Source: Sulfurimonas sp. (lineage in GTDB: Bacteria > Campylobacterota > Campylobacteria > Campylobacterales > Sulfurimonadaceae). From it: a stretch of 64,000 bases of DNA. The stretch spans positions 1 to 64,000 of the forward strand of contig JADGEZ010000003.1 of the NCBI GenBank assembly GCA_016744115.1. Reading direction: 5' to 3'. A program made the translations under genes and the position numbers. This document shows, one piece after another, positions 1 to 9,876 of the stretch; the stretch's first letter is position 1; the number at the start of each line of letters is the position of its first letter. The notes beneath the pieces were generated by a model. The model searched no databases, had not been told where the DNA came from, and saw nothing but the letters and a program-made list of their open reading frames with translations.

Positions 1-129
1 AAATTCTTTGCTTCTTTCTTCTGTAATCTTTCATATTTATTCATACAAATTTGATAGCATTTTTAGTTCCTACTTTTAGAGTTTTGCAAGAAGTCTAATC
101 AAAGAACATGTAGCAAAAGTATTTAAGAG

Positions 130-210
130 ATACTAAGCTATGGATATATGAAGGCATATCATCAACTGCTTGAAGATGGTTTTAGCATCAGTCCTAACAA
201 AGTAGAGACA
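130..210 (+). pseudogene. Possible remnant of an IS3-family transposase OrfB
   Basis: Short reading frame translates to LSYGYMKAYHQLLEDGFSISPNKVE, resembling the IS3 OrfB segment 'YGYRKIYHELKEQGFHISPNTV'; truncated on both sides, no intact ORF. Confidence 0.4.
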
Positions 211-477
211 TAAGTAATAGGGCATAAATAACTTCATAGCTAACATCATTTAAAAGGTTTAGATTCAAGGCGAATTTGACTTGGCGATACTAGTATAGTT
301 AAGTTAAGTTCAACGAAGAAGATAATCCTTTTAAATGATGCCGTAGGGTGAAAAGATACACTACAATCTACTGCGTTAAAAGTTCTTAAAGCTACTAGTA
401 TCTCCTGCGAACTTTCGCCTTGTACCTTGCAGTGTATGTTTTCATTAGCTATGAAGTTATTTATGCCCTATTACTTA
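211..477. mobile_element. MITE-like palindromic element with perfect 33-bp terminal inverted repeats
   Basis: taagtaatagggcataaataacttcatagctaa (211-243) is the exact reverse complement of 445-477; internal inverted repeats 244-257/327-340 and 266-274/414-422; no ORF. Confidence 0.75.
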
Positions 478-567
478 TCAAAATTAAAGGTGTATGTTAT
501 ATCCAACGAAACCAAAAAATAGCTCCAATAAATTATTAAGTTTAAAGGATTAATATGCTATCATCTA

Positions 568-885
568 TTAGGTATGACAGATAGTTGGCTTGAATATTCA
601 AGAGGAAAGTCCGAGCTGCTGTAAGACAGTGTTCCATTTAACGAATGGCCGTAGTAATACGAGGGAAAGTGCAACAGAGATTAGACTGCTAATAATAGTA
701 ACGGTGAAAAGGTGGAGTAAGAGCCTACCAGTCTTTATAGCGATATAGAGAGCTTGTAAACCCAACATGGCAGCAAGAAACAGATGGTCAGCGTCTTACA
801 AAGCTACTGTTTCGCTAGAGATATGATGTGAATTATATAGTAGATTAATGCTATCTATACAAAACTCGGCTTATGTTATACCTAA
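568..885 (+). ncRNA. rnpB: RNase P RNA, bacterial type A
   Basis: Conserved GAGGAAAGTCCGAGCTGCT, GGTGGAGTAAGAGCCTACCAG and late ACAAAACTCGGCTTA segments; ttaggtatgaca (568-579) pairs with tgttatacctaa (874-885) as P1. Confidence 0.93.
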
Positions 886-889
886 CTCT

Positions 890-940
890 CTTTAAAGCCT
901 ATGTACAAGGCTTATAATCACCCTTTATTTTTTAGTGTAA
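890..940 (+). terminator. Possible terminator of rnpB
   Basis: aagcct..aaggctt hairpin followed by a T-rich stretch (ctttattttttag). Confidence 0.4.
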
Positions 941-1104
941 CCGTATTGTCACAGAATAAAGAAAAATTATCACCTAAATTTATCTTCTTTGACTCGATAA
1001 TTTCTGCATAATGTTCAAGATATACAGAAAAGACAGATAATATATATTGTCCGATCATATTGCTAAGAATTGGTATTTAAGCTGAACTTAATTATAGTGT
1101 ATCA

Positions 1105-1141
1105 TGGAAAAACCCCAATATAAAGGGATTTGGAGTTTTTT
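1105..1141 (-). terminator. Probable terminator downstream of fliL
   Basis: Minus strand AAAACTCCAA...TTGGGGTTTTT hairpin just after the fliL stop. Confidence 0.5.
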
Positions 1142-1163
1142 AATTAAATTTACTTACATTAGC

Positions 1164-1700
1164 CTACTGAATGACAAATTCTGTAAAATAAATACCTTTT
1201 ATTTCACCATCTGAAATCATAGCATTTAGAATATCCATAACTTGCATAGATACTTTTCCTTTTCCTTTTTTAGAGGATATTTCTTCTAAAGTTTTTGATG
1301 ATAGGATGCGAATGATTCTATCTCTTAAAACAGGGATTTTTGCGTCTAGTTCTACACTTAATTCATCACCCTCTAGTTCTAGCGACATAGTTACTTTTAA
1401 ATATCTTCTTCCTGCGTCACTTTTGAGGTTTACCGTAAATGTATCAAGAGGGTATAAGATTCCTATTTCACTTAATGATCTAGAATCATCCATAAAAGCG
1501 GTACTAGTTCTTTTTTTAGACCTTTTTTCTTTGATTTTTTCAACTGGAGCAGAACTCATCTCTTCTTCATCACCACCAATTAATAAAAATGCTATTGCAC
1601 CCAATAATATCAATAGTACTAAGACAACGATAATAATGATGAGTAATATATTGTTGGATTTTTTTTCGATAACTTCTTGGGGTTTTTCTTCTTCTGCCAT
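1164..1700 (-). CDS. fliL: Flagellar basal body-associated protein FliL
   Basis: N-terminal TM helix plus FliL-like domain (YPLDTFTVNLKSDAGRRYLKVTMSLEL). Confidence 0.9.
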   Translation of the reverse strand: MAEEEKPQEVIEKKSNNILLIIIIVVLVLLILLGAIAFLLIGGDEEEMSSAPVEKIKEKRSKKRTSTAFMDDSRSLSEIGILYPLDTFTVNLKSDAGRRYLKVTMSLELEGDELSVELDAKIPVLRDRIIRILSSKTLEEISSKKGKGKVSMQVMDILNAMISDGEIKGIYFTEFVIQ

Positions 1701-1787
1701 GATAGCTTTCCTTGATAAATATTAATTGCGAGTATAGCTAAATAATTATAATTAGCGATTAGAGTTTTGTATATTCTACTTAATACT

Positions 1788-1975
1788 AGGTAAATCCGAT
1801 GAGATTTCTATAAAATAATTTTTTTAAAAAAAATAGATTTAAAATGCCTTATTTTAGGGCTTTATGTTTTTAGAAAAAGAAAATAACTAAAAGTATAATT
1901 CTTAAAAATAGCTTATAATGAATCAGTAAACATCCTGTTTATGGGCTTCATGAAACACTTCATCGGATTAACCTG
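1788..1975. mobile_element. MITE-like element copy 1 with 9-bp target-site duplication
   Basis: Near-identical to 59683-59871; ends TAGGTAAATCCGATGAG / CTTCATCGGATTAACCTG are imperfect TIRs; flanked by acttaatac at 1779-1787 and 1976-1984. Confidence 0.88.
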
Positions 1976-1977
1976 AC

Positions 1978-3324
1978 TTAATACCATTCCAAAAGTTTTC
2001 TTACTTCATCAACAATATATATTTTCATTTTAGTTTTTTCGCGTGGTTTTTTTGCTAAAAGTACTTTTGAAATATTTTGAACTTTTACTTCTTTTAACCT
2101 TGCATCAAGTTCATAAACTTCTCTAACATCCCCAACAAGTGACACTTCCCCAATAAATACAGTTTCTTTTGAGATAACACGGTCTCTAAAACTACTAAGT
2201 ATCGCAGCTAGAACTGCTAAATCTGCCGCTGTTTCTGTGATTTTTATACCACCTGTAATATTTATAAATACATCATATCCAGAGAGTGGAATATCAAGTT
2301 TTCGCTCTAGTAAAGCGAGAAGCATATTTAACCTATTGTTATCATATCCCGTTGCTTGTCGCTTTGAATTTGGCGAATGAGACATAGATACAAGAGCTTG
2401 AACTTCAAGTATTATAGGACGAGATCCTTCCATTATGACTGTAAGTGCTGAACCGGATTGTTGTGAAGTGGGGTTAAAAAATCGTGATGAAATATTTGTA
2501 GCAGACACAAGTCCCTCGGATTTCATCTCAAAAACACCAATCTCGCTTGTAGCACCAAAGCGGTTTTTATATCCTCTGAGTATTCTTAGTTCTTGTGAAC
2601 TATCTCCCTCAAAATATAAAACAACATCAACCATATGTTCAAGTACTCTCGGACCAGCGATTGAGCCTTCTTTTGTAATATGTCCAATTATAAATATAGC
2701 AATACCTTTTTCTTTGGCTATTCTCATAAGTTCAAAAGTAGTTTGTCTTACTTGAGTGACAGATCCAGGTGCAGAGCTTATATTTTCAGAGTAAATAGTT
2801 TGAATAGAATCAATGATTAAAAAATCATAGTGTTTATCTTGTAATTCAAGCAAAATTTGTTCAAGTTTAATCTCACTTAAAAGATAAAGTGTATCTTGAT
2901 TTGCCTTGAGCCTATTTGCCCGAAGTTTTATTTGTCCAGCAGACTCTTCTCCGCTTACATAGAGTACATTCTTGTTTTGTGAAGAAATATTTGAGGCAAT
3001 TTTAAGAAGTAGGGTAGATTTACCAACACCTGGGCTTCCTCCTAGAAGGGTAAGAGAACCAGGTACTATACCTCCTCCCAATACACTGTCTAGCTCCTTA
3101 TCTAGGGATGAATATCGATATACTTCACTTTCTTGTATATCATTGATACTGATAGCTTTGACACGAGGATTAGGATTGGATTTAATATTTTTAACAACTT
3201 CTTGCTGATGCTCTGTTAGTTCTATGAGTGAATCCCATGTTCCACAGTTTGTACATTTTCCCATCCATTTTGGTGTAGTTAGCCCGCAATGCTGACATTC
3301 AAATAGTATTTTTTTTTTAGCCAT
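1978..3324 (-). CDS. radA: DNA repair protein RadA
   Basis: N-terminal CxxC zinc finger, Walker A GGSPGVGKSTLL, KNRFG motif, Lon-like C-terminus. Confidence 0.97.
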   Translation of the reverse strand: MAKKKILFECQHCGLTTPKWMGKCTNCGTWDSLIELTEHQQEVVKNIKSNPNPRVKAISINDIQESEVYRYSSLDKELDSVLGGGIVPGSLTLLGGSPGVGKSTLLLKIASNISSQNKNVLYVSGEESAGQIKLRANRLKANQDTLYLLSEIKLEQILLELQDKHYDFLIIDSIQTIYSENISSAPGSVTQVRQTTFELMRIAKEKGIAIFIIGHITKEGSIAGPRVLEHMVDVVLYFEGDSSQELRILRGYKNRFGATSEIGVFEMKSEGLVSATNISSRFFNPTSQQSGSALTVIMEGSRPIILEVQALVSMSHSPNSKRQATGYDNNRLNMLLALLERKLDIPLSGYDVFINITGGIKITETAADLAVLAAILSSFRDRVISKETVFIGEVSLVGDVREVYELDARLKEVKVQNISKVLLAKKPREKTKMKIYIVDEVRKLLEWY

Positions 3325-3412
3325 AGTTTACTGCCTTTATATTAGAAGTTTAGTAGTATAAAGTATTTTTGAGATTAAATGAAAAAATATTGCAATATGA
3401 TATATTTTAAAG

Positions 3413-5533
3413 TTATTTTTTTGTTATTACTATACAGTCAAAAAAATTATTACTTTTGAAGCCTGTAGGATTTGGAGGATATTTAGGAACTTGATTATGA
3501 AAGTTTAATTTTTTTGAAAGTAAATGTAACTCTGAGTCTATACCAAAGAGTAAAGCGTACCTTTTTACACTTGCTGGGATATTTACATTTTTTGGCACTG
3601 ATTCCATAGCTGATTCAAGCTCAACTAAATAGGAAAGTTTAAAAATAACAGCGATAGAATTAACTAGATAGTTTATATTTAAATGATCCTCAAATATTTT
3701 TTTTACTTCTGAGGATTTTCCAAGATTTGCAAAATCATTAGCTTCATCTCTTTTTGCTTCAAAAATTTTATGATACTCTATAAAAGATGATAAAAGTTTA
3801 AGTTCATCAGATTGTGAAATCAGATTATAAATTTTATGTGTATTATTTGTTTTTATGAGTCTAATTAACTCTATTTTGGAATCTATAATATGTTGTAACT
3901 CAACAACCTTATCTTCAAATGGAGTGAAGTCTTTGAGATAAGTAGCAATTTCACTTGCCTTTTCATAGTCTTGAGATTGTTCAAAACTCAGTAGTTTTAA
4001 ATATGTTTGATTGCCTACTTCTAGCACTTTTGAGTAGAGAATCTCTTCTTTTAAAAATTCATTATGTTTGACTAGTCTAAAATAAACTTTAAAGTTTCTC
4101 GACTTTATGAGTTTAAGTGAACGGGTAAAAATTTTATAATGTAAGAGTAGATTATGAACCAAATTTTTTTTAGATGCAACTTTGAGATAAGGATCCATAA
4201 TATTTTTAGCATCTTGTATATTTATGTGTGTATCTTTAGAAAATAGAGTTTTTGCTACTTGAAATTTTTTGTAAAAATCTGTTTGTATTATTTGAAAATT
4301 TGTTAGAGTTTGTAAATATTTTTTTTCATCTGCTAGTATAAAAGTTTCTATATAGTTATCCTGAGAAATTAAATTTTCAAAATGTTTTATATCTTTAAGA
4401 TTGATTTGTAAGGTCTTGTATTGATCCTTCTTATCCTTATCCCAAATAAATGGATTTACAATATTGTCCGCTTCTTCAGTATTATGCTCAAGTAAGGTAT
4501 CTTTTGCTATTTCTAGTACTTCCTCCCAAGTGTCATTATATATTTTTATAATATCTTTAGTCATCAGAAAAACATTTTTTTTCATTAATTCATTAGCTTG
4601 GGAGAATTTGCTATCTTTTAATTTTAGCTCAAATTCTTGATAGAGGTGATCCATATCTATAATTTTAAGTTCACCGTTTAAATAGCCAATGTACAAAATA
4701 TTTTCAGATACTTCTAAGGAACTTACACCAAAGTTATCAACTTTAAAGCGTTTGACTAAGGATAAACTATTGATTTCAAATATATATAATACATCACCTT
4801 TTGTTCCAACTAAAATATAATTTGAATTTATTTGTATAATATTTGTAGGCCACTGTGCAAAAAGCATACTAGCATACTCTAGGGAGTTTTCTTTTATGAG
4901 GTAAGAAAACAATTTTCTATCTCTAGTGATTCCAAGAACTTTTTTATTATCATCTGTAAAGATTAAATCTTCAGGTGTATCGCTAATCTTGCACTCTGCA
5001 ATATTTTCATGTAGCTCAATATTATGTATCTTAATCGCCTTGTCGTAAGCACCGATACACACAAATTCATCAGATTTTGAAAATACAGCACTGCTAATAT
5101 AGTCTGAGCGAGCTTCTAGGCTAAAGCTTAAGCGCTTAGATTTGAAACTGTAAAAGCTAGAATACCCATCCTCCCCACCAACAAGAAGAAGTTTTGCATT
5201 ATTGGAAAATTTTGCATAGGAAATATTTCCAACATGTAGTCTAATATCTAAACTTTTATGCATAGTATTTTCTTTAAGAGTAAATATTAAACCATTGGAG
5301 CTTTGAGTATAGGAATGATAAAAATTTAGATTTTTAGAGATAGATAAAGTATTTTCATAAAGATGTTTATCTTTTTGATTTTGAAGTAAAATATGTTTGT
5401 CTATAGAGCTGAAAGTATTGTTTGAATATATAAGCAAAATAAATTTATTGTCTAAAATATAAATTTTATCATCAATAATTTTAATGCATAAAATTGAACC
5501 TGGTAATTTTAAAATTTTTAATAAAGAAATCAT
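3413..5533 (-). CDS. WD40-repeat-like protein, 706 aa
   Basis: Beta-propeller-like repeats (SYAKFSNNAKLLLVGGEDGYSSFYSFKS; SSAVFSKSDEFVCIGAYDKAIKIHN) then a helical C-terminal half. Confidence 0.7.
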   Translation of the reverse strand: MISLLKILKLPGSILCIKIIDDKIYILDNKFILLIYSNNTFSSIDKHILLQNQKDKHLYENTLSISKNLNFYHSYTQSSNGLIFTLKENTMHKSLDIRLHVGNISYAKFSNNAKLLLVGGEDGYSSFYSFKSKRLSFSLEARSDYISSAVFSKSDEFVCIGAYDKAIKIHNIELHENIAECKISDTPEDLIFTDDNKKVLGITRDRKLFSYLIKENSLEYASMLFAQWPTNIIQINSNYILVGTKGDVLYIFEINSLSLVKRFKVDNFGVSSLEVSENILYIGYLNGELKIIDMDHLYQEFELKLKDSKFSQANELMKKNVFLMTKDIIKIYNDTWEEVLEIAKDTLLEHNTEEADNIVNPFIWDKDKKDQYKTLQINLKDIKHFENLISQDNYIETFILADEKKYLQTLTNFQIIQTDFYKKFQVAKTLFSKDTHINIQDAKNIMDPYLKVASKKNLVHNLLLHYKIFTRSLKLIKSRNFKVYFRLVKHNEFLKEEILYSKVLEVGNQTYLKLLSFEQSQDYEKASEIATYLKDFTPFEDKVVELQHIIDSKIELIRLIKTNNTHKIYNLISQSDELKLLSSFIEYHKIFEAKRDEANDFANLGKSSEVKKIFEDHLNINYLVNSIAVIFKLSYLVELESAMESVPKNVNIPASVKRYALLFGIDSELHLLSKKLNFHNQVPKYPPNPTGFKSNNFFDCIVITKK

Positions 5534-5563
5534 TTAAAAACCTGTATGGAATTTTAAAAATCA

Positions 5564-6454
5564 TTATAGCAAAATATTTTCCTCTTCTATAAAAAGAGCA
5601 TCTAAGAGGCTATCTACAAAGTTATATTTGTCAAACTTTACAAGGTCTTGAACTTGTTCACCAGTTCCTATATATAAGATAGGAAGTTCAAGAGCATAAG
5701 CGATACTAAAGAGACTACCACCTTTTGCTGTACCATCAAGCTTTGTGATTATGATGCCATCTATACCTATCATCTCATGAAAGGCTTTTGCCTGAGCTAT
5801 AGCCGAGTTTCCTTGTGTACCATCAAGGATTAAGAGAGTTCTGTGAGGTGCATTTTGATGTGCTTTATTGCAGATTTTATTTATCTTTATAAGTTCATTT
5901 GCTAGATTTTTTTGAGTATGAAGTCTCCCCGCAGTATCTATGATAACATGATCAAAACCTTTTGATTTTGCAGAATTTATTGTGTCATAGGCAACAGCTG
6001 AGCTGTCATGACCTTGTTTTGAAGAGACTATAGGAATATCTAGTTTTTTAGACCAGAGCGTTAGTTGCTCGATGGCAGCAGCCCTAAAAGTATCTCCAGC
6101 ACCTAAAATAACTGTTTTGCCTTCGTCTTTATATTTTTGAGCTAGTTTTGCAATAGTTGTAGTTTTACCAGCTCCATTAACTCCAATAATGAGTTCAACA
6201 AAAGGACTTGTGAATTCTGCTTCTTTGTAAGAGGTATAAGCAAGAGTTGCTAGGAGTTTTGAGCGTAAAATTTCTCTAGTAATTTTATCTTGATATGTCT
6301 GCTCAATAATAATCTCTACTAAATCATATTCTACATCAGCTTCAAGTAAGATATCTTCAAGTTCATCTTTTGTAAAAAATGTTTTTTTCTTTGGTGCTAC
6401 AGTTTTTATTGCATTGACAGTTTTATCGAGAGATTTTTTTATAAAGCCAAACAT
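5564..6454 (-). CDS. ftsY: Signal recognition particle receptor FtsY
   Basis: SRP GTPase motifs [32 protein letters not shown]. Confidence 0.97.
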   Translation of the reverse strand: MFGFIKKSLDKTVNAIKTVAPKKKTFFTKDELEDILLEADVEYDLVEIIIEQTYQDKITREILRSKLLATLAYTSYKEAEFTSPFVELIIGVNGAGKTTTIAKLAQKYKDEGKTVILGAGDTFRAAAIEQLTLWSKKLDIPIVSSKQGHDSSAVAYDTINSAKSKGFDHVIIDTAGRLHTQKNLANELIKINKICNKAHQNAPHRTLLILDGTQGNSAIAQAKAFHEMIGIDGIIITKLDGTAKGGSLFSIAYALELPILYIGTGEQVQDLVKFDKYNFVDSLLDALFIEEENILL

Positions 6455-6457
6455 AAA

Positions 6458-7006
6458 TTATTTTCCTAAAGCTCTTTTTATATCACTCTCAACAAATTCT
6501 TCTTCGACAGCACCTATATAATGAGTAATTAGTTTTGCATCTTTAAATAACGCCATAAGTGGGATGGGAAATCTACCATTCAAATCTAGTGAACTAGCTA
6601 TAGCATCTATTAAAGGGCGGTTATCACTTGAATTAACGAGAGCATATTGTGCATCATATTCTTTTTTAAATTCTATCAGTTTAGCATTAGAAATATTTTC
6701 TTCAATTGTTATACCTATAATCACTAAGTCATCTTTAAATTTTTTTTCTAAGGATGTTAAATGTGTTGCAGATGTCTTACATGGAGGACACCATGTTGCA
6801 AAAATATCAAACATTATAAGTTTATCAGGAGCATCTTTAAGTATAAAACCATCCTTCTCTTGTATTATAATATATTGTTTATTATCGGTAGAGGTAAGCA
6901 CGAATTGATTAGGAGCTGCTATATTCTGTTTTTCTTGATTATCTCCACAAGCTTGAAATAAGAAAGAAAGACTGATAAGTGACATGAAAATTATTTTTTT
7001 TAACAT
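6458..7006 (-). CDS. TlpA-like thioredoxin-fold lipoprotein
   Basis: Lipobox-like SFLFQACG and redox motif WCPPCK. Confidence 0.88.
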   Translation of the reverse strand: MLKKIIFMSLISLSFLFQACGDNQEKQNIAAPNQFVLTSTDNKQYIIIQEKDGFILKDAPDKLIMFDIFATWCPPCKTSATHLTSLEKKFKDDLVIIGITIEENISNAKLIEFKKEYDAQYALVNSSDNRPLIDAIASSLDLNGRFPIPLMALFKDAKLITHYIGAVEEEFVESDIKRALGK

Positions 7007-7069
7007 TAAAATACCTTTGTTTTTATTATTTGAGTAAAATGTTTGAAATTATAGCCATAAAGATTTAAG

Positions 7070-7639
7070 ATGACTCTTACAAAAGTACAATTTAGAAGAA
7101 AATGCTTAGACAAATTGGAAGCATTACCTTTGCATAACAAATATTATAGAGATTTACAAGTAAGTAGAAATCTTCTCCTTGAATTAGGAAAAATTAAAAA
7201 TAAATCTATATTATTTTATTACCCAATAAGATTTGAATCTGATATAAGAAAAGTGATGCATTACTTAAGACGAAAGAATAAGATATATCTGCCATTTATG
7301 CAAGGGCAAAGTTTTAAGATGGTAACATATAGATTACCGCTGAGTAAGAAAAAATATGGTATTTTTGAAGCGGGAAATTCATTAAAAGATATAAAAAAAA
7401 TAGATATAGCTATAGTTCCTATGCTTGGTGTAGATGGTAACTTACAAAGAATAGGCTTTGGAAAAGGGATGTACGATCGTTTTTTTTCAAGGGTAAAAGA
7501 GAAGCCATACACAGTTTTTATACAAGCAAGTATTTGTTACACAAGAGAAAAAATATGTGATAGTCATGATATTTCGTGTGATGTTCTCATCACACCAAGA
7601 ATAAGAAAATTAGCTAAAAATGTAAAAATAGGACAATAA
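7070..7639 (+). CDS. 5-formyltetrahydrofolate cyclo-ligase
   Basis: VPMLGVDGNLQRIGFGKGMYDRFF matches the family signature. Confidence 0.9.
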   Translation: MTLTKVQFRRKCLDKLEALPLHNKYYRDLQVSRNLLLELGKIKNKSILFYYPIRFESDIRKVMHYLRRKNKIYLPFMQGQSFKMVTYRLPLSKKKYGIFEAGNSLKDIKKIDIAIVPMLGVDGNLQRIGFGKGMYDRFFSRVKEKPYTVFIQASICYTREKICDSHDISCDVLITPRIRKLAKNVKIGQ

Positions 7640-9208
7640 ATGTTTAACGAAATACTAGTAGGTGGTGGTATAGCTACTGTTAGTGGGGTCGTTGGCTTTT
7701 TTATTTCAAAAAAATTAATTAGTGCAAGTTTTGACATCTATACGGATCAAGCAAAGGCAAAAGCAAGCGTCATTGAAAATGAAGCGCACATACTTTTGGA
7801 AAAAGCACACTTTAAATCTAAAGAACTTAAACTAGAAGCTACAAAGAGTTTTCAGAGTGCAAAAGACAGAGCTAAAGTAGATCTAAGTCAAAGAGAAAAT
7901 GATGTAAAGAGGAAAGAAAATAGTTTTAATAAATATAAAAGAAATGAAGAAAATAAAATTCATCAAAATCATACTATTATTAAAGCAAAACTAATTGATA
8001 TACAAAGAAATGAAAAGTCACTGGAATCACTAAAAGAAAAATATGAAGAAAAAATTGATGAGGCACTGCACAACATAGAAAACTGTTCAGGAATGACAAA
8101 AGAAGAAGCGAGTGTTATTTTGCTTGAAAAAGTGGAAGAAAGATCGCGTATTGAAATATCACATATCGTAAGAAAATGTGAAGAAGAAGCAAAAAAGGAA
8201 GCAAAAGAGAAAGCAAATTATATATTAGCACAGGCAACAAGTAGATTTGCTGGAGAATTTGCTCAAGAAAGGTTAAGTAATTTAGTCCATTTAGATAATG
8301 ATGAATTAAAAGGTCGTATCATTGGAAAAGAGGGTCGAAATATTAAGGCTTTAGAGACAATTTTAGGTGTTGATATTGTGATTGATGATACTCCAAATGC
8401 AATTTTAGTAAGTTCCTTTAACCTTTATAGACGAGCGATAGCGACTAAAACACTAAAACTTCTCATACAAGATGGAAGAATCCAACCTGCAAAAATTGAA
8501 GAAATTTTTGCAAAAGTTTCAGATGAGTTTGAAGCAGGAATTTTAGCAGAGGGTGAAGAGATAATTTCTGATTTAAACATTGGGGTAATGCATCCTGAAC
8601 TAGTTAGGCTTATAGGAAGGTTACGATACCGTGCAAGTTATGGGCAAAATGCCTTGGCACATACACTAGAAGTAGCACATTTAGCGGGTCTAATGGCATC
8701 AGAGATGGGAGGAGACTCTATATTAGCAAAAAGAGCAGGTTTATTGCATGATATAGGTAAGGCTCTTACACATGATTATGATGGTAGTCATGTAGATTTG
8801 GGTGCTGATATTTGTAATCGCTATAATGAAAATAGTGTGGTAATAAATGCAATATATGCTCATCATGGGCATCAAGAAATTGAAACGATAGAGTGTGGTG
8901 CTGTGTGTGCTGCTGATGCACTCTCAGCTGCAAGACCAGGTGCAAGGCGTGAAGTCTTAGAGAGTTTTTTAAAAAGAGTAACCGAGATAGAAGAGATAGC
9001 ATCTTCTCACCATGGTGTAAAACAAGCCTATGCTATTAATGCAGGGCGAGAGGTGCGTGTTCTTGTTAATGCTACTCTTATAACAGATGATGAATCTATC
9101 TTACTCGCTAAAGAAATAGCTAAAGAGATAGAACAAAGAGTTCAGTACCCAGGTGATGTAAGAGTGAATGTAATTAGAGAAAGTAGGGCTGTAGAGTATG
9201 CTAAATAG
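7640..9208 (+). CDS. rny: Ribonuclease Y
   Basis: N-terminal TM, coiled coil, KH domain (GRIIGKEGRNIKALE), HD domain (LLHDIGKA). Confidence 0.97.
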   Translation: MFNEILVGGGIATVSGVVGFFISKKLISASFDIYTDQAKAKASVIENEAHILLEKAHFKSKELKLEATKSFQSAKDRAKVDLSQRENDVKRKENSFNKYKRNEENKIHQNHTIIKAKLIDIQRNEKSLESLKEKYEEKIDEALHNIENCSGMTKEEASVILLEKVEERSRIEISHIVRKCEEEAKKEAKEKANYILAQATSRFAGEFAQERLSNLVHLDNDELKGRIIGKEGRNIKALETILGVDIVIDDTPNAILVSSFNLYRRAIATKTLKLLIQDGRIQPAKIEEIFAKVSDEFEAGILAEGEEIISDLNIGVMHPELVRLIGRLRYRASYGQNALAHTLEVAHLAGLMASEMGGDSILAKRAGLLHDIGKALTHDYDGSHVDLGADICNRYNENSVVINAIYAHHGHQEIETIECGAVCAADALSAARPGARREVLESFLKRVTEIEEIASSHHGVKQAYAINAGREVRVLVNATLITDDESILLAKEIAKEIEQRVQYPGDVRVNVIRESRAVEYAK

Positions 9209-9330
9209 CTAAAGTATCATTTATGAGTTTACATAACTATACTAAAGTTTATGCCCTATTACTTATTGATAAATATAGTTTCATCACAAATCAAGATGAA
9301 AAAAGTCCTTGTCTATATTTTAGGTAAATA

Positions 9331-9744
9331 TCAGGATGGATAAATCTCTAACTCTTTAAACAAGCTAAACGCACATAAAAGCCATCCTACAATCATAAAA
9401 AATCCACCGATAGGGGTGATGGCTCCTAGCCACATTATTTTTGTTATTGCTAAAATATATAATGAAAATGAAAAAATCAATGTTCCTATCCATATAAGAT
9501 AAAATGATTTTACTATTTTTGTAGATTTTGGCAATAGATAAGATACAAAGGAGATAAAAAATAATCCCAAAGTATTGTAAAACTGGTATGAAACAGCTTT
9601 TTGATATATGTCTGTTGAATATTCATCTAAATACGGCTTCAATCCATGTGCTCCAAATGCTCCGATAGCTATTGTTAGTGCCATCATTAAAGATGCTACT
9701 ATCATAAAGTATTTTGTATTTTTACTTATCATTTTATTCTCCAT
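9331..9744 (-). CDS. DUF423 family membrane protein
   Basis: GAFGAHGLKPYL and YQFYNTLGLF typical of DUF423. Confidence 0.88.
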   Translation of the reverse strand: MENKMISKNTKYFMIVASLMMALTIAIGAFGAHGLKPYLDEYSTDIYQKAVSYQFYNTLGLFFISFVSYLLPKSTKIVKSFYLIWIGTLIFSFSLYILAITKIMWLGAITPIGGFFMIVGWLLCAFSLFKELEIYPS

Positions 9745-9769
9745 AATTTATTTCAAAGAAGTTGATTAG

Positions 9770-9876
9770 ACTTCTTGCATAACCTAATAACTAGATTCCA
9801 AATCAAGTTTGGAATGACGGAAAACTAGAACTTTCGTCACCCTAAACTTGATTTAGGTCTAGGTTATGCAAGAAGT
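9770..9876. repeat. Palindromic element with paired REP-like units
   Basis: acttcttgcataaccta (9770-9786) inverted at 9860-9876; inner units ctagattccaaatcaagtttggaatgacgg and cgtcaccctaaacttgatttaggtctagg. Confidence 0.75.

Noticed and set aside
1-210. Functional IS3 insertion sequence
   Set aside because: Only a short transposase-like segment; no terminal repeats or intact OrfA/OrfB seen
1306-1725. 139-aa plus-strand ORF
   Set aside because: Antisense to fliL; low-complexity Ser/Ile/Leu composition typical of a shadow ORF
8766-9002. 78-aa minus-strand ORF rich in His/Leu
   Set aside because: Antisense inside rny; composition is the mirror of the sense codons
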